From Oscillospiraceae bacterium (GTDB taxonomy: Bacteria; Bacillota; Clostridia; Oscillospirales; Ruminococcaceae): 13,272 nt of DNA. The number at the start of each line of letters is the position of its first letter. The first letter of the stretch is position 1. The position numbers and the translations under genes were made by a program. The notes under the pieces are model-generated. The model saw only the letters and a program-made list of their open reading frames with translations. It was not told the DNA's origin and ran no database searches. The DNA is taken from positions 1-13,272 of the forward strand of contig JAFPPJ010000226.1 in assembly GCA_017410745.1 (NCBI GenBank). Reading direction: 5' to 3'. Below are positions 13,144 through 13,272 of the stretch, one piece after another.

Positions 13144-13184
13144 GATCCCCTCCTGCCGCCCGTAACGGACAGCAAGAGGGGATC
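13144..13184. terminator. Intrinsic terminator between convergent genes
   Basis: GATCCCCTC (13144-13152) and GAGGGGATC (13176-13184) form a perfect 9-bp stem, with a shorter inner CCG/CGG pairing. On the minus strand it is followed by TTTTATAT, a proper T-run, so it mainly ends the gene entering from the right. On the plus strand it is followed only by TCGCTATTTC and would end the secreted-protein/peptide unit less efficiently. Confidence 0.8.
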
Positions 13185-13203
13185 TCGCTATTTCTCGCTA
13201 TTT
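13184..13203. repeat. Perfect tandem 10-bp duplication
   Basis: CTCGCTATTT occurs twice in direct succession (13184-13193 and 13194-13203), just after the terminator stem and before the convergent stop codon. It is probably a small replication-slippage duplication; no function is evident. Confidence 0.7.
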
Positions 13204-13211
13204 AAGGAGTT

Positions 13212-13272
13212 TTACTTCTTGATGTTGAATGCACCCATCTGCGGGTAGCAAGCGGATGCGCCGAGCTGCTCC
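13212..13272 (-). CDS. C-terminal end of a convergent gene (partial)
   Basis: The minus strand is open from the window edge and reads EQLGASACYPQMGAFNIKK before TAA at 13214-13212. The ending is plausible for a cytoplasmic enzyme, but 19 residues do not identify it. The terminator at 13144-13184, with its T-run on this strand, supports the call. Confidence 0.65.
   Translation of the reverse strand, partial: EQLGASACYPQMGAFNIKK

Noticed and set aside
1..13272. CRISPR array, tRNA or rRNA genes
   Set aside because: No regularly spaced short repeats and no cloverleaf or rRNA-like sequence were seen. The only repeats are the two 38-bp copies, the MITE-like ends and a 10-bp tandem.

Overview
The window looks like a chromosome segment of a Gram-positive, Clostridia-type bacterium, most plausibly Oscillospiraceae/Ruminococcus-like. 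The basis is moderately GC-rich coding DNA with AT-rich intergenic regions, strong GGAGG ribosome binding sites on nearly every gene, sigma-A promoters of the TTGACA/TATAAT type, frequent ATA isoleucine codons in host and phage-like genes alike, and typical Firmicutes families (CNNM/TlyC transporter, AraC-regulated MATE pump, PBSX/A118/SPP1-type phage head genes). No 16S, tRNA or marker gene is present, so the genus is inference.

Layout: (1) 1-51, the last codons of an upstream gene. (2) 52-300, an unexplained repeat-rich region of small GC hairpins and two copies of a 38-bp sequence. (3) 302-2276, a two-gene unit: an unknown two-helix membrane protein and a CNNM/CorC-type divalent-metal transporter, ending in a hairpin. 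(4) 2330-4542, a divergent AraC regulator and MATE exporter sharing a compact, dyad-rich promoter region. (5) 4553-12294, minus strand, eleven intact, tightly packed phage-derived genes. In transcription order these are small terminase, large terminase, portal, a 170-bp MITE-like insert, a small scaffold-like protein, major capsid protein, gp6-like connector, minor capsid/stopper, a possible head-tail completion protein, two unknown tail-type proteins, a tail-hub-like protein and a terminal unknown. They lie downstream of a textbook sigma-A promoter at 12392-12420. (6) 12552-13123, divergent from the phage-like operon, a secreted DUF4367-like protein and a 41-codon Trp/Arg-rich peptide gene with an excellent ribosome binding site. 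(7) 13212-13272, the C-terminus of a convergent gene, with a terminator between.

The phage-like block is the most interesting part. It has what is needed to build and fill a head (terminase, portal, coat, connectors) and a hub-type tail protein. It has no integrase, repressor, replication gene, major tail tube, tape-measure protein, lysis gene or recognisable attachment site, and it lies between ordinary chromosomal genes. Every frame is open and most junctions are translationally coupled (ATGA, TAATG, TGATG), so it does not look decayed. A domesticated capsid/packaging unit (gene-transfer-agent-like, or a minimal particle with an unusual tail) fits as well as a prophage remnant. The sequence alone does not decide between them.
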